DNA of 64,000 bases from Apus apus (GCF_020740795.1 NC_067285.1:39468511-39532510); one strand, 5' to 3'; positions 34,301 through 43,505 are shown, numbered from the stretch's first letter. Notes: generated by a model from the letters alone, not told the origin. A program made the numbers and translations.

Positions 34301-37300
34301 CAGGAACGGGGTGGGGAATCCTGCCAGTGCCACCACGGAGGAGTGAGGAGCTTCAGCTGAAGCTCTGGTCCTGTCCTGCCTTTCTAGCTTACCCATGTGA
34401 GGACACAGGGGCTGGCTGCCCTGGGGGCAGGTGGCACAGGGGACTGTCTCATAGAATCATAGAATCCCAGGGGTTGGAAGGGACCTCAAAAGATCATCTA
34501 GTCCAACCCCCCTGCCAGAGCAGGGTCACCCAGAGCACATCACACAGGAAGGCGTCCAGGTGGGTTTTGAATGTCTCCAGTGAAGAAGACTCCACAACCT
34601 CTCTGGGCAGCCTGTTCCAGGGCTCTGTCACTCTCACAGTAAAAAATTTTTTTCGAATATTCACCTTGAACCTCCTATGCTCCAATTTGATCCCATTACC
34701 CCTTGTCCTATCACTGGTCATCACTGAAAAAAGCTGAACTCCATCTCCCTGACACTCACCCTTTACGTATTTGTAAACATTGATGAGGTCACCCCTCAGT
34801 CTCCTCCAAGCTCAAGAGACCCAGCTCCCTCAGCCTTTCCTCATCAGGGAGATGTTCCACTCCCTCCATCATCTCTGTGGCCCTGCCCTGGACTCTCTCA
34901 AGCAGTTCCCTGTCCTTCCTGAACTGAGGGGCCCAGAACTGGACACAATACTCCAGATGTGGCCTCACCAATGCAGAATAGAGGGGGAGGAGACACCCCT
35001 CCGAGGCCACCCTGGCAACCTGAGCTGCCCCACCAACCTCTTCCCAGCTGGGGCAGCTTCTCTCCTCTCTGCAGGCACTTCCCGCCCGTCTACACCTATT
35101 TCAAAACAAACTCCTGAAGCTTTCAAAGCCCCTGAGAGTTAACAGTTGTGCTCTCCTTTTCTTCCTTTCAGCTGTGTGTCACTGCTTTCCTGGGACTAGT
35201 TGTGGGCTGCATTTTCTTTGGGCTTAAAGAGGACTTCACTGGACTGCAGAACAGGTCAGTTTAGGGAATGGATCTCCACAAATGGGATTAAAGCTCCCCC
35301 TCCTTGTTGGATAAAAGAAGGGAGGAGCTTGGAGGCTGAGGAGGAACCTGCCAGCTCCTTAGAATCATAGAATCATAGAATCATAGAATCCCAGGGGTTG
35401 GAAGGGACCTCAAAAGATCATCTAGTCCAACCCCCCCTGCCAGAGCAGGGTCACCCAGAGCACATCACACAGGAAGGTGTCCAGGCGGTTTTGAATGTCT
35501 CCAGTGAAGAAGACTCCACAACCTCTCTGGGCAGCCTGTCCCAGGGCTCTGTCACTCTCACAGTAAAAATTTTTTTTCTGATATTCACCTTAAACCTCCT
35601 ATGCTCCAATTTGTATCCATTACTCCTTGTCCTATCACTGGTCATCACTGAAAAAAGCTGAACTCCATCTTCTTGACACTCACCCTTTACGTATTTGTAA
35701 ACACTGATGAGGTCACCCCTCAGTCTCCTCTTCTTCAAGCTCAAGAGACCCAGCTCCCTCAGCCTTTCCTCATCAGGGAGATGTTCCACTCCCTTCATCA
35801 TCTCTGTGGCTCTGCGCTGGACTCTTTCAAGCAGTTCCCTGTCCTTCTTGAACTTGAACTTCTTGAACTTAGGAAATATATCTCCCTCTGGGAAGGAAAT
35901 GCTTCCCTGCTCAGCAGGAGGTGAGGTCCAGCCTCACTTATGAGGCTCTGAAGTGAGGATGTTCTCCTGCTGCTGGGAAGGTCCCTGCAGAGCTCTGCCC
36001 TGCCAGGCTGAAACCAGTCCCAGTGAAGTGGGTGCTGTTGGTTCTTGGGGACACACACACACACACACACACACTTCTCAAGTGCCAGTTGGGGTGCTGG
36101 AAAGGCTGAGCAGCAGAGGCTGCATCCAAAAGGTTTGGGGCAGCTTGGCAGGGTTTTTTCCTTTCTCTTCTGTGAAAAACTCCCCGAGATAAAAAGAAAT
36201 GCCCAGGGTTAAAAACCAGGGAGACTTGGCTGCATAAAGCTGGGCGACTAGAGCTCTGATCTTGCAGCTACAGCCACAGCTGGGTTGACCAGCAGCAAGG
36301 CAGAAGGTGCAGATTGTCAAGCTGCTCTGAGCTGTCATGTTGACATCTTCAGGTCCAGGGCCTAACAACTGGGTTTGCAGCTGAGAAAGCTCTGGCTCCT
36401 TAGGCTTCAACACATCTTAGCATTGATTTTTCAAGTGGCCCAGGGTTAAATGGGGTAGGAAAGTGTGAGAGCAAAGCCCTGAGTGCTAGTGGAAAGGGGT
36501 TGAGAACAACTCCTCCTGTTGCTGATTCCGTTCCCCGTGAGCTCCTCAGAGGCTGAGAAGTTGGAATAGGTCAGGAAATCGTATAAAAAAAAGCCAAGTC
36601 ACACACTCCCCTTGTCTGTGAAGAGCAAGTTCTGCCTGGGCCATGTCTGCTTCAGGCTGGTTAGGGACTCAGACTTGTAGCCAAGCATTTTCCTGTGGGA
36701 TTCAGGATGGGAGGTCCCAGAGCTCCAGGCACTACAGGGGGATTGATGTGTGCTGGGGGGGGGGGTGGGGTGGGTGGGTGGGTGTCATTTTTAACCCCAT
36801 TTTGAACAACAGCTTTGCTGCTTTGCTTTTTTTTCTAGGGTGGGGGCACTGTTCTTTCTGACCACCAACCAGTGTTTCAGCAGCATCTCAGCCATCGAGC
36901 TCTTCGTGGTGGAAAAAAAGATCTTTCTGTAAGTAAAACGGGCAAGAGGGTGGTCAGGTTAGGTGTTAGGGAGCTGGTTTCTTGGCCCTGCTGCAGCTCA
37001 TTGTCACTTCAGTGCACCCCGGGCTGAGGTTTTGACTTGTTTCACTGGTAGTTCTCCTTGCACTTGGATCCTTTTAGCCTGCTAACCAGTCGTCTGTGGG
37101 TCCCCCAGAAACTACCTGGTTGCACATGGCTCAGAGTTGAAAGCTATGAAGAGATGGAGGGGAAAAACAAACAAGCCACCAGCCTGAGTACTCAGTTTGG
37201 GTAGGGATTAAGAAGTTTGGGGCTTGCTCAGGAGGACAGGACATGCTGCCTAGCTGGATTCTTTAAAGCTGTGCAGGTCACACTGTACAGGAAAGGAAAA

Positions 37301-40300
37301 GGGTGTGACAGAATCCTAGAAGGCCAGGGTGGAAGGGACCTCAAGGCTCATCTGGTCCAACCTTTCTAGGTGCTACTGCAGTTTACATGAGGAGGCCCAG
37401 CACCCTGTCAAGCTGAGGCTTCAAACTGTCCAATTTCAGCTTTCCCCCCTCTCTCTCTGCTTTGACAACATGATACATCCAGTTCCTAAAACTGATCCCC
37501 ACCAGTGTCCATCTTCATTCGTGTGTTCAAGTGTCACCGTGTCAGTCTGTGGCTTCCTGGACACTTGCATCACAGCCTAACCATGAGAAGAACTGTTGGT
37601 TGGGTTGGTTTTTTTTTTCCCCCAGTTTGAGCTAGAGTCTCCAGAGGAAAAGAACTTCATTATTTCCTGGTGATGAAATGGGTCTCTTTGTGTTCCAGAC
37701 ACGAATATATCAGTGGGTACTACAGAACATCTGTGTATTTCATCTCCAAGCTGATGGCTGATTTGATACCCATGAGGACCATGCCAAGCATCATCTTCAC
37801 CTGCATCATTTACTTCATGTTGGGCAAGTATGGTCTCCCACAGTCCCAGTCCCACCTCCCCAAGAGATCTGGCCATGGCAGGGGTGGCTGTGCTGGCTTT
37901 TAGCCCAGGAGGGACACCCTTTTAAAGGGTTTCAGCATTCATGTCAGAATCTGGGAGGTGTCTCATCTCCACTGTCCTTAGAAGGAAGGATGGCATCACC
38001 ATTACTAGATAGGTTTGATTTGTTCATTTTCCTTTTCTGGCCATCTGAGCTTCTGGGGACTTTTAGGAAGTACTTTTGGAGGAACCTCATGAGGTTCAAC
38101 AAGAGCAAGTGCAGAGCCCTGCACCTGGGAAGGAACAAGAACATGCACCAGGACAGGCCAGGAGGTGATCTGCTAGGGAGCAGCTCTGTGGAGAGGGACC
38201 TTGGAGTCCTGGGAGACAAGTTATTCATGGGACAACAAAGTGCCCTTGTGGCCAAGAAGGCCAATGGTATCTTGGGGTGCATTAAGAGGAGTGTCTCCAG
38301 CAGGTCAAGGGAGGTTCTCCTCCCCCTCTGCTCAGCCCCAGTGAGACCTCACTTGGAGTGTTGTGTCCAGTTCTGGGCTCCCCAGTTCCAGAGGGATCTA
38401 CTGGAGAGAGTCCAAGGGAGGCTATGAGGATGATGAAGGGACTGGAACACCTGCCTGATGAGGAAAGGCTGAGAGACCTGGGGCTGTTCAGTCTGGAGAA
38501 AAGACTGAGGGGGGATCTAATTCATGTCTATCAATACATGAGGGCAGCAAGAAGGCAGGGACAAGCTCTTGTCACTTGTGCCCTGGGACAGGACGAGGGG
38601 CAATGGATTCAAACTGGAGCCCAGGAAGTTCCACCTCAACATGAGGAAGAGCTTCTTCACTGTGAGGGTGACAGAGCCCTGGGACAGGCTGCCCAGAGAG
38701 GCTGTGGAGTCTCCTTCTCTGGAGACTTTCCAGACCTGTCTGGATGCCTTTCTGAGTGACCTGCCCTGGTTTTTTTTTGGTCCTGCTCTGGCAGGGGGGT
38801 TGGACTCAATGATCTCCAGAGGTCCCTTCCAACCCCTGACATGCTGTGATCCTGTGACTCTCTTTTTCATCCCTGCAAGACCTACCACAGAAATGCTTTT
38901 GTTTCGAGAGCTAAAGATGGTTTGAATTAACAGTAGCTTGTTCCTCCTGGGGAAATGCCTTTTGGAGGCTGAGCAGGCTTTGGGAATGGCTGGCACCAAC
39001 TTCTACAACCCCAGAAGACCTTCAAATGTCACCCTCAAAACATGTCCCAGGCAGAGCACTTCTCTAGGGGAAGCTTTCAGATTGTGACCTCCTTTGGGGG
39101 TGTCCCAAAAGCTGGGAAGTGCAAGCAAAAGCTCAAAAGTAATCACAGCTCTCTTCAGCCTGAGTATTTTTCCCTCAGGCCCATCAAGGCCTCATCAGCA
39201 AGAGGTTCTCAGGCTGTGACACTAGAGTGGGACAGACCTGGCCACAAACCCACAGCCACCCCAAGGCCAGCTCTGCTGGCAGCACCTGCTGCTCGTGGAA
39301 GTGCCCTAGAACCTTCTCCTTTGATAGACAACCTGAAGCCATGGTGCAGCCTTCACCTCGGGCTGCGTGGAGCCCAGCACAGTAGAACTTCCACCCACCC
39401 TGCTGTCTCCAGTGTTCCTGCAGCTCCAGGCAGGCTGCTGGTTCCTCCTGTCCTCTCTGGAGAGGACACACAGGTCTGGGCTGCCACGTGCTCTGCAGGG
39501 CAGGATGCAGCACCTCAGCCACGAGAGTGTCCAGGCTGGGGTGGAGCTTTTCCTGCTGAAACCCTTGCTCTGATTTCTCAGGTTTGAAACCGACAGGAGA
39601 AGCCTTCTTCACCATGATGTTTACCCTCATGATGGTGTCCTACACAGCCACCTCCATGGCCCTGGCCATTGCAGCAGGGCAGAGCGTGGTGTCTGTGGCC
39701 AACCTGCTGATGACTATCACCTTTGTTTTTATGATTGTGAGTAGCACCTTGTCCCACACACCTCTGGAAGCCTAGAAATGCTGGCAGCTGGCAATCCTGC
39801 CAGCCCAGAGTTCAGCTGAATCCTGCAAAGAAGCTGTGGGGTGGAGGGAGGGTGGGTTCCTCTGCCCCCTTCCCCAGCCTGGGAAGCAGAGGAGCAGCCT
39901 CCAGCTGCACTTTTGTTCCACCTCCTTTAACTGGGGAAGCAGCTCTGGGGAAAAAGACCTGGGAGTCCTGGTGGACAAAGGGCTGAGCATGAGCCAACAA
40001 GGTGCCCTCACGGGCAAGAGGGACAGTGCCATCCTGGGGGGGCATCAAGAAGAGCGTGGCCAGCAGGTCAAGGGAGGTTCTCCTGCCCCTCTCCTCTGCC
40101 CTGGGGAGGCCTCACCTGGAGCCCTGTGAGCAGGTCTGGGCTCCCCAGTTCAAGGACAAGGAGCTACTGGAGAGAGTCCAGCACAGGGACACTGAGATGA
40201 GGAAGGGGCTGGAGCATCTGCCTGTGAGGAGAGGCTGGGAGAGCTGGGGCTGCTCAGCTGAGAGAAAAGGAGGCTGAGGGGGGAGCTCATCAGTGCTGAT

Positions 40301-42744
40301 CAATATCTCCAGGGGGTGGCAGGAGGATGGGCCAGACTCTGCTCAGGGGTGTCCAGGGACAGGACAAGGGGCAATGGGCACAAACTGGTGCACAGGAGGT
40401 TGAACCTGAATCTGAGAAAACACTTCATCCCTCTGAGGGGACCAGACACTGGAACAGGCTGCCCAGGGAGGTTGTGGAGTCTCCATCCCTGGAGACATCC
40501 CCACCCAGCCTGGACATGTTCCTGTGGGATCTGCTCTGGGGGATCCTGCTCTATCAGAGGGGTTGGACTGGGTGATCTCCAGAGGTCCCTTCCAGCCCCC
40601 CCCACCCTGGGGTTCTGTGACACAGACAAATGGCTGAGGACATGTCCTGCAGCCTCCTGTTCCCTGCCACCCTCCCCACGTCACCTCCCCAGCTGCAGAG
40701 CCAGCTGTGGGGCACAGTAGAAGCAGACACCACTCCAACAGCTGCAGGCAGAAGTCCAGCCCCGTAAGAACCAGCAGCAGAAGCCCACCTTGCCTCAGGC
40801 TCAGGGCACACGAGCAGAACTCGGAGCACATCTCCAGCTGCTCCACACACCAGGCCAGCAGCAACAGCTCAATGAACCTGTCTGGGGAACCCCCTAGGCT
40901 AGAAGCATCTGGGTTCAAGGCACAGGTGAAAGCACTTCCCCCCCTTCCTCATGGGGGCATGACCCATAGCTGGGTCACAGAAATGATTCCTCCCCTCTCC
41001 CCTGGGCTTCCACTGGAAGAGTTTCTTCCTCTAGAAATGCCTTCCCATTTGGCTTCAACCTGAAGGGGCCGTGCCAAGGACCAGGGAAGGACGTGTGGGA
41101 TGTGCATTTCTGTTTTGTTGTTGTGGCTTGTGTTTTTTTGGTCATCCTTGCCTCTAGATTTTCTCTGGGTTGCTGGTCAATCTCACGAGCATCATGTCCT
41201 GGCTCTCCTGGCTCAAATACTTCAGCATCCCTCGATATGGAATGACAGTAAGTGCTGTGCTGCCCTGGGCACAGGCTGGGAAAAGATCTACTGGGGTGTT
41301 TTTTACTCATGATAAAGAACCCTCCAGCCTTTCTGGCCTCACGAGCAAAAAGGGGAGCTAATCAAATCCAGCACCCCCAGTGTCTTGAAACAAGAAGAGC
41401 TTCTCATCCACCAGCACTTCTGTAACTTGGAGACCCCTGAGAGAGACACCAAACAACTACACCAGCTGGGATGCAGTTGGAGCAGAACAAACATCCCTAA
41501 AAAACCAATTCTTCTCTTTCCCATCAGTCAAGCCAAAACTTGCCAAGCTCCAACTTCTCTCCTACCTTTTTTGATCGTTTTAAGCCAGGGTGATGTTTTG
41601 CAGAGAAATTTGGGCTTGCCTGTGCAGAAGTAGTTTAGCCTGGGGGAGGTGTTCAACCCTGGTGGTGCCTTCTTGAAAGAACTTGGTTACAAACTGGGGA
41701 TCTGGCCAAGACAGCAGATACTGATCCCATCCCATTTTTGGAAGGAATCTGAATCAAATCCCAGCTCAGCTGGTTGATGTATCGTTCCTTTAGCAGCTCA
41801 GTTCTATTGTCACTCTTTTCTTTCACAAGGCTTTGCAGATCAATGAGTTGACTGGCTTGAACTTCTGTGGCAGCAGCAACAGGACAGGGGTGGTCAGTGG
41901 TGGCAACTACCCACAGATCAGCCAGCCGTGAGTATTTTGGTGCATGAAAGTGAATCCCACCCCTGGTGGCTTATGAAGTGCTGAACTGTTGTATCACATG
42001 GGAAGGACATGGAGCTTTTGGAGAGAGTCCAGAGGAGGCCACGGAGATGATGGGAGGGCTGGAGCAGCTCTGCTCTGGAGACAGGCTGGGAGAGTTGGGG
42101 TGTTCAGCCTGGAGAAGAGAAGGCTCCAGGGAGACCTGAGAGCAGCTTCCAGGGCCTGAAGGGGCTCCAGGAAAGCTGGGGAGGGGCTTGGGACAAGGGC
42201 AGGGAGGGAGAGGACAAGGGGGGATGGATGAAAACTGGAAGAGGGAGATTGAGGTGAGACATGAGGAGGAAATTCTTTGTTGTGAGGGTGGGGAGAGCCT
42301 GGCCCAGGTTGCCCAGGGAAGCTGTGGCTGCCCCATCCCTGCCAGTGTTGAAGGGCAGGTTGGATGGGGCTTGAAGCAGCCTGGGCTGCTGGGAGGTGTC
42401 CCTGCCCATGCAGGGGGTGGGACTGGATGATCTTGAAGGTCCTTTCCAACCCAAACCATTCCATGATGTGATCTGATAGTAACATTCAGCTGGTGTTTGC
42501 CTGGCCTCCTATAGGCATGAAATCACACAACAGGGTCTTTCTAGAATCTCCCAACCAAGGGAGCTGGACACACAGGTGTGTGTTTCTCCCTAGGTGGTGC
42601 ACAGGAGAAGAGTATCTGAAGAACCAAGGAATTGATGCAAGTAGCTGGGGCCTGTGGCAGAACCACCTGGCTCTGGCCTGCATGACACTACTGTTCCTTG
42701 CCATTGCCTACCTGAAGCTGCACCTCATGAAGAAGTTCTCCTAA
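22174..42744 (+). CDS. ABCG2: ABCG2 (BCRP) ATP-binding cassette half-transporter, 15 coding exons
   Basis: Plasma-membrane efflux pump that dimerises and exports xenobiotics, porphyrins and urate. Exons: 22174-22379, 24271-24330, 24763-24877, 25283-25435, 27572-27729, 28358-28509, 29692-29796, 31612-31859, 35172-35254, 36839-36928, 37699-37823, 39582-39736, 41158-41247, 41830-41927, 42594-42744. They sum to 1989 bp in one frame: 662 residues against 655 in human. Visible motifs: Walker [10 protein letters not shown] (Lys87), Q-loop Gln127, signature VSGGE (187-191), Walker B ILFLDE with catalytic Glu212, H-loop FSIHQ, the TTNQCF substrate-pocket segment (435-440), Arg483 (human Arg482), the FSGLLVNL leucine plug and a C-terminal KKFS. 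Numbering runs one ahead of human until the last extracellular loop. Oddities: GC donors in introns 4 and 12, a duplicated exon 8 donor, and an altered disulfide loop. The nucleotide domain precedes the membrane domain, as in all ABCG proteins. A bird-specific ABCG2-like paralogue cannot be excluded. Confidence 0.95.
22960..23430 (+). mobile_element. CR1 LINE fragment in ABCG2 intron 2
   Basis: It runs from GAGGAGAGGCTGAGGGAACT to GGTTGGACTCCGTGATCTC and CCAACCCTAACACTTCTGTG. A T/G-rich insertion at about 23310-23360 interrupts it. Confidence 0.85.
23978..24140 (-). mobile_element. short CR1 LINE fragment in ABCG2 intron 2
   Basis: Reverse-complement CR1 3' end (GGAATGGTTTGGGGTGGAAG) of about 160 bp, ending about 130 bp before exon 3. 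Confidence 0.85.
24271..24330 (+). CDS. ABCG2: ABCG2 exon 3 (Walker A)
   Basis: This 60-bp exon between CTGACAG and GTAAGT encodes [19 protein letters not shown], the ATP-binding P-loop. Human has GPTGGGKSS, so Gly to Ser is the only change in the loop. Confidence 0.95.
24763..24877 (+). CDS. ABCG2: ABCG2 exon 4, ends at a GC donor
   Basis: This 115-bp exon encodes [17 protein letters not shown] through CTSGYVVQ and ends with the Q-loop glutamine. The intron begins GCAAGT at 24878. Splicing at the nearby GTAATT instead would read a stop after two codons, so the GC donor is required. Confidence 0.92.
25283..25435 (+). CDS. ABCG2: ABCG2 exon 5
   Basis: This exon has 51 whole codons, [20 protein letters not shown] onward to VADSK, from a TTGCAG acceptor to a GTGAGG donor. 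It forms the helical subdomain of the nucleotide-binding domain. Confidence 0.95.
25462..26045 (-). mobile_element. CR1 LINE with duplicated 3' end, ABCG2 intron 5
   Basis: Two CR1 3' ends occur in succession (GGTTGGAAGGGATCTCTGGG at about 25480 and GGTTGGAGGGGACCTTGGAG at about 25528). They are followed by one body running to GGGCAGAGCAGAGGGGGAG. Confidence 0.88.
26215..26480 (+). mobile_element. CR1 LINE fragment, ABCG2 intron 5
   Basis: It contains GGGAAGCACTTCCTCATGG and CTGGACTGGGTGATCTTAAAG, with a duplicated terminal segment to ATTCCATGATTCTACG. Confidence 0.8.
26500..27005 (+). mobile_element. CR1 LINE fragment, ABCG2 intron 5
   Basis: It runs from about AGTGATGGTTCCCTGGTACT to GGAGGTCTTTTCCAACCTTC and GTGATTCTGTGAAG. 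Confidence 0.8.
27200..27520 (+). mobile_element. CR1 LINE fragment, ABCG2 intron 5
   Basis: It runs from TAGAAGGTGTCTGCAGGGTG to GGTCCCTTCCAACCCCTGTG, ending about 50 bp before exon 6. Confidence 0.9.
27572..27729 (+). CDS. ABCG2: ABCG2 exon 6 (ABC signature and Walker B)
   Basis: Contains [19 protein letters not shown] and [12 protein letters not shown], the ABC signature and the catalytic Walker B/D-loop. The intron before it holds four CR1 fragments. Confidence 0.95.
28358..28509 (+). CDS. ABCG2: ABCG2 exon 7 (H-loop)
   Basis: Encodes [20 protein letters not shown] and [19 protein letters not shown]. The His of FSIHQ is the switch histidine that contacts the ATP gamma-phosphate in ABC proteins. 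Confidence 0.95.
28660..29098 (+). mobile_element. CR1 LINE fragment, ABCG2 intron 7
   Basis: It runs from CCAGGGGTGGGTTTGGAGGA to GGTCCCTTCCACCCCACAC and TTCTATGATTTTGTGATTC. The next CR1 follows with no gap. Confidence 0.88.
29098..29462 (+). mobile_element. CR1 LINE fragment, ABCG2 intron 7
   Basis: Starts TTTAGCCTGGAGAGGAGAAG directly after the previous tail and ends CCCTTCCAACCCTGACCATTC, suggesting insertion into the older copy's tail. Confidence 0.9.
29692..29796 (+). CDS. ABCG2: ABCG2 exon 8, with duplicated donor region
   Basis: Encodes [20 protein letters not shown] and [16 protein letters not shown]. The donor CACAG|GTATGA lies in a 37-bp sequence repeated in tandem (29777-29813 and 29814-29850). 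Only the first donor keeps the frame into exon 9. The segment after GDSTAVA is the least conserved part of the linker. Confidence 0.9.
29777..29850 (+). repeat. 37-bp tandem duplication across the exon 8 / intron 8 boundary
   Basis: Two identical 37-bp copies start GGCTGATGGACCTGACACAG, each containing the same GTATGAAG donor. Splicing at the second donor would read a TGA within nine codons. Confidence 0.97.
29821..30455 (+). repeat. source-side copy of the inverted duplication, with minisatellite seed
   Basis: Start of ABCG2 intron 8, near-identical to the reverse complement of 9863-10480. At 30396-30452 it has about three units of the same minisatellite (GCATCCCATGG, GCATCCCAGGG), unexpanded here. 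Confidence 0.92.
30455..31611 (+). other. remainder of ABCG2 intron 8, no recognised feature
   Basis: Beyond the duplicated segment I see only a poly(T) run near 30884-30898. No gene or RNA is recognised. Confidence 0.5.
31612..31859 (+). CDS. ABCG2: ABCG2 exon 9 (linker to membrane domain)
   Basis: 248 bp encoding the cytosolic linker ([20 protein letters not shown]), a basic GKRKKPK stretch, and the connecting helix [20 protein letters not shown] entering transmembrane helix 1. Confidence 0.95.
32717..33190 (+). repeat. 475-bp direct duplication, copy 1 (ABCG2 intron 9)
   Basis: Starts GGGAAATGAGTCCAGAATCC and is nearly identical to 45651-46126. By eye the only differences are one extra C in a C-run and changes near the end. 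A CR1 begins about 45 bp after its end. Confidence 0.95.
33235..33715 (+). mobile_element. CR1 LINE fragment, ABCG2 intron 9
   Basis: It runs from CTTGAGGACATGGAGCTCCT to GGTCCCTTCCAACCCCAACC and TGTGATTCCATGATC. It has the same subfamily sequence as 41998-42470 and 43765-44157. Confidence 0.9.
34449..35005 (-). mobile_element. young CR1 LINE, upstream of exon 10
   Basis: Tail TCATAGAATCATAGAATCCC, then GGGGTTGGAAGGGACCTCAA, to AGGAGACACCCCTCCGAGGC. Nearly identical to the 35360 copy and to 17638 inverted. Confidence 0.93.
35172..35254 (+). CDS. ABCG2: ABCG2 exon 10 (transmembrane helix 1)
   Basis: This 83-bp exon encodes the hydrophobic [16 protein letters not shown] and KEDFTGLQN. It sits between two near-identical, same-orientation CR1 copies (34449-35005 and 35360-35870). 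Its length is not a multiple of three. Confidence 0.93.
35360..35870 (-). mobile_element. young CR1 LINE, downstream of exon 10
   Basis: Has the longest intact tail in the window (AGAATCATAGAATCATAGAA repeated) and the same body as 34449-35005. It ends abruptly near CAGTTCCCTGTCCTTCTTG with a short GAACTT repeat. Confidence 0.93.
36051..36074. repeat. (CA)n microsatellite
   Basis: Twelve uninterrupted AC dinucleotides in ABCG2 intron 10. Confidence 0.97.
36754..36783 (+). repeat. G-rich tract with quadruplex potential
   Basis: A long G run followed by GGGGTGGGTGGGTGGGTG, about 55 bases upstream of the exon 11 acceptor. It contains at least four runs of three or more G with one-base loops. 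Confidence 0.85.
36839..36928 (+). CDS. ABCG2: ABCG2 exon 11 (substrate pocket, helix 2)
   Basis: Encodes [19 protein letters not shown] and [10 protein letters not shown]. The Asn and Phe of TTNQCF correspond to human Asn436 and Phe439, which line the drug-binding cavity. Confidence 0.95.
37310..37400 (-). repeat. diverged CR1-like 3' end
   Basis: AGAATCCTAGAAGGCCAGGG then GGAAGGGACCTCAAGGCTC and GGTCCAACC. This is a short and weak match to a different CR1 subfamily. Confidence 0.55.
37699..37823 (+). CDS. ABCG2: ABCG2 exon 12, ends at a GC donor
   Basis: Encodes [38 protein letters not shown] and LG, including the Arg equivalent to human Arg482. The intron starts GCAAGT at 37824. Only this junction keeps exon 13 in the conserved LKPTGEAFF frame. 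Confidence 0.93.
38070..38860 (+). mobile_element. longer CR1 LINE fragment with ORF2 end, ABCG2 intron 12
   Basis: Starts in the last part of CR1 ORF2 (AGGTTCAACAAGAGCAAGTG, which reads [12 protein letters not shown]). It continues through the 3' UTR to GGTCCCTTCCAACCCCTGAC. About 790 bp, defective. Confidence 0.9.
39582..39736 (+). CDS. ABCG2: ABCG2 exon 13 (helices 4-5)
   Basis: Encodes [20 protein letters not shown] and the strongly conserved [19 protein letters not shown], ending in TFVFMI before a GTGAGT donor. Confidence 0.95.
39935..40622 (+). mobile_element. CR1 LINE fragment, ABCG2 intron 13
   Basis: It runs from GCTCTGGGGAAAAAGACCTG and GGTGGACAAAGGGCTGAGC to CTTCCAGCCCCCCCCACCC and GGTTCTGTGACAC. 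Confidence 0.88.
41158..41247 (+). CDS. ABCG2: ABCG2 exon 14 (leucine plug)
   Basis: Encodes [20 protein letters not shown] and FSIPRYGMT, including the two leucines that plug the central cavity in human ABCG2 structures. Confidence 0.95.
41830..41927 (+). CDS. ABCG2: ABCG2 exon 15 (extracellular loop)
   Basis: Encodes [20 protein letters not shown] and [12 protein letters not shown]. The N-glycosylation site NRT (Asn597) and first loop cysteine (Cys593) are kept, but the inter-subunit cysteine equivalent to human Cys603 is absent. Confidence 0.93.
41998..42470 (+). mobile_element. CR1 LINE fragment, ABCG2 intron 15
   Basis: It runs from ATGGGAAGGACATGGAGC to GGTCCTTTCCAACCCAAACC and ATTCCATGATGTG. 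Confidence 0.9.
42594..42744 (+). CDS. ABCG2: ABCG2 exon 16, C-terminus
   Basis: Encodes [20 protein letters not shown], the last transmembrane helix [18 protein letters not shown] and the C-terminal KKFS followed by TAA at 42742-42744. Confidence 0.95.
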
Positions 42745-43505
42745 GGCCAGGATGAAGACATGAAGACCAAAAAAAAAATAATCCCACTGTTCAGTTGGCT
42801 GAGAAACTGACCTGGTTCTTTTGTTTTTTTTAAGAGACCTTCCTTTGTGCTTCGGTTTGGGATGACCCAAGTTGACCCCGTGCATGCCACCCTGGGGTGG
42901 GAAATGCTGGGTGTTCTGGTGCTTTGCTGAGAGCTCTAGGAGGGCCTCATTTTCTCTTTGCCACGACGAGTTTACAACTGCTCAGTTCTTCAAGAGACCG
43001 TTCAGCCTTTCTACGTGTTCTTGCTTTAAATTTCTTAAACAACGACTCTCATATTTAATGGCTCCCTCTGAAAAGAAAGAAGATATAAATGGTTCCATGC
43101 TTTGATCAGCACATTCACTGGCAGGTAATTCAGCCCACAGTGGTGCTTCTCAGGACACCAGTGTAGTCTTGACTGCTGGTGTGGTCACAATGTCTACAAG
43201 AGAGTGACAGCAACACCCTCTCCCCCCCCAGGGCACGTCTCTATTTAGGAACAACCACTGCTCCACTGTGCTCAGCTGGTGCCATCCAGGTTTCTTCTTA
43301 CCAGGCTTGAGGGGTAGAAACACTGTTTTTACAAACAAAAGGCAACTCTGTGCTTCCTCACTCTGCCAGTTTGCAGGGTTCTTGGACTGAAATGTGCCTT
43401 TTTCTCTCTTACCTGCAAATCCTGCTCAGCAGCACTTCCAGCTGGGATCTCTGCCCTTTTCACTCCCCATCATTAATTCATGCAATAAAGTTTTGGCCTG
43501 TTGAA
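42745..43505 (+). other. ABCG2: ABCG2 3' UTR with poly(A) signal
   Basis: About 760 bases without repeats follow the stop. An AATAAA at 43484-43489 is followed about 15 bases later by a TG-rich stretch, a plausible cleavage region. The end is inferred. Confidence 0.65.
43484..43489 (+). promoter_or_regulatory. ABCG2 poly(A) signal AATAAA
   Basis: Canonical hexamer in the context TGCAATAAAGTTTTGG, about 740 bases after the ABCG2 stop codon. Confidence 0.7.

Noticed and set aside
22174-42744. ABCG2 as a processed or decayed pseudogene
   Set aside because: Fifteen exons join with perfect phase, no stop or frameshift, and all catalytic motifs are intact.
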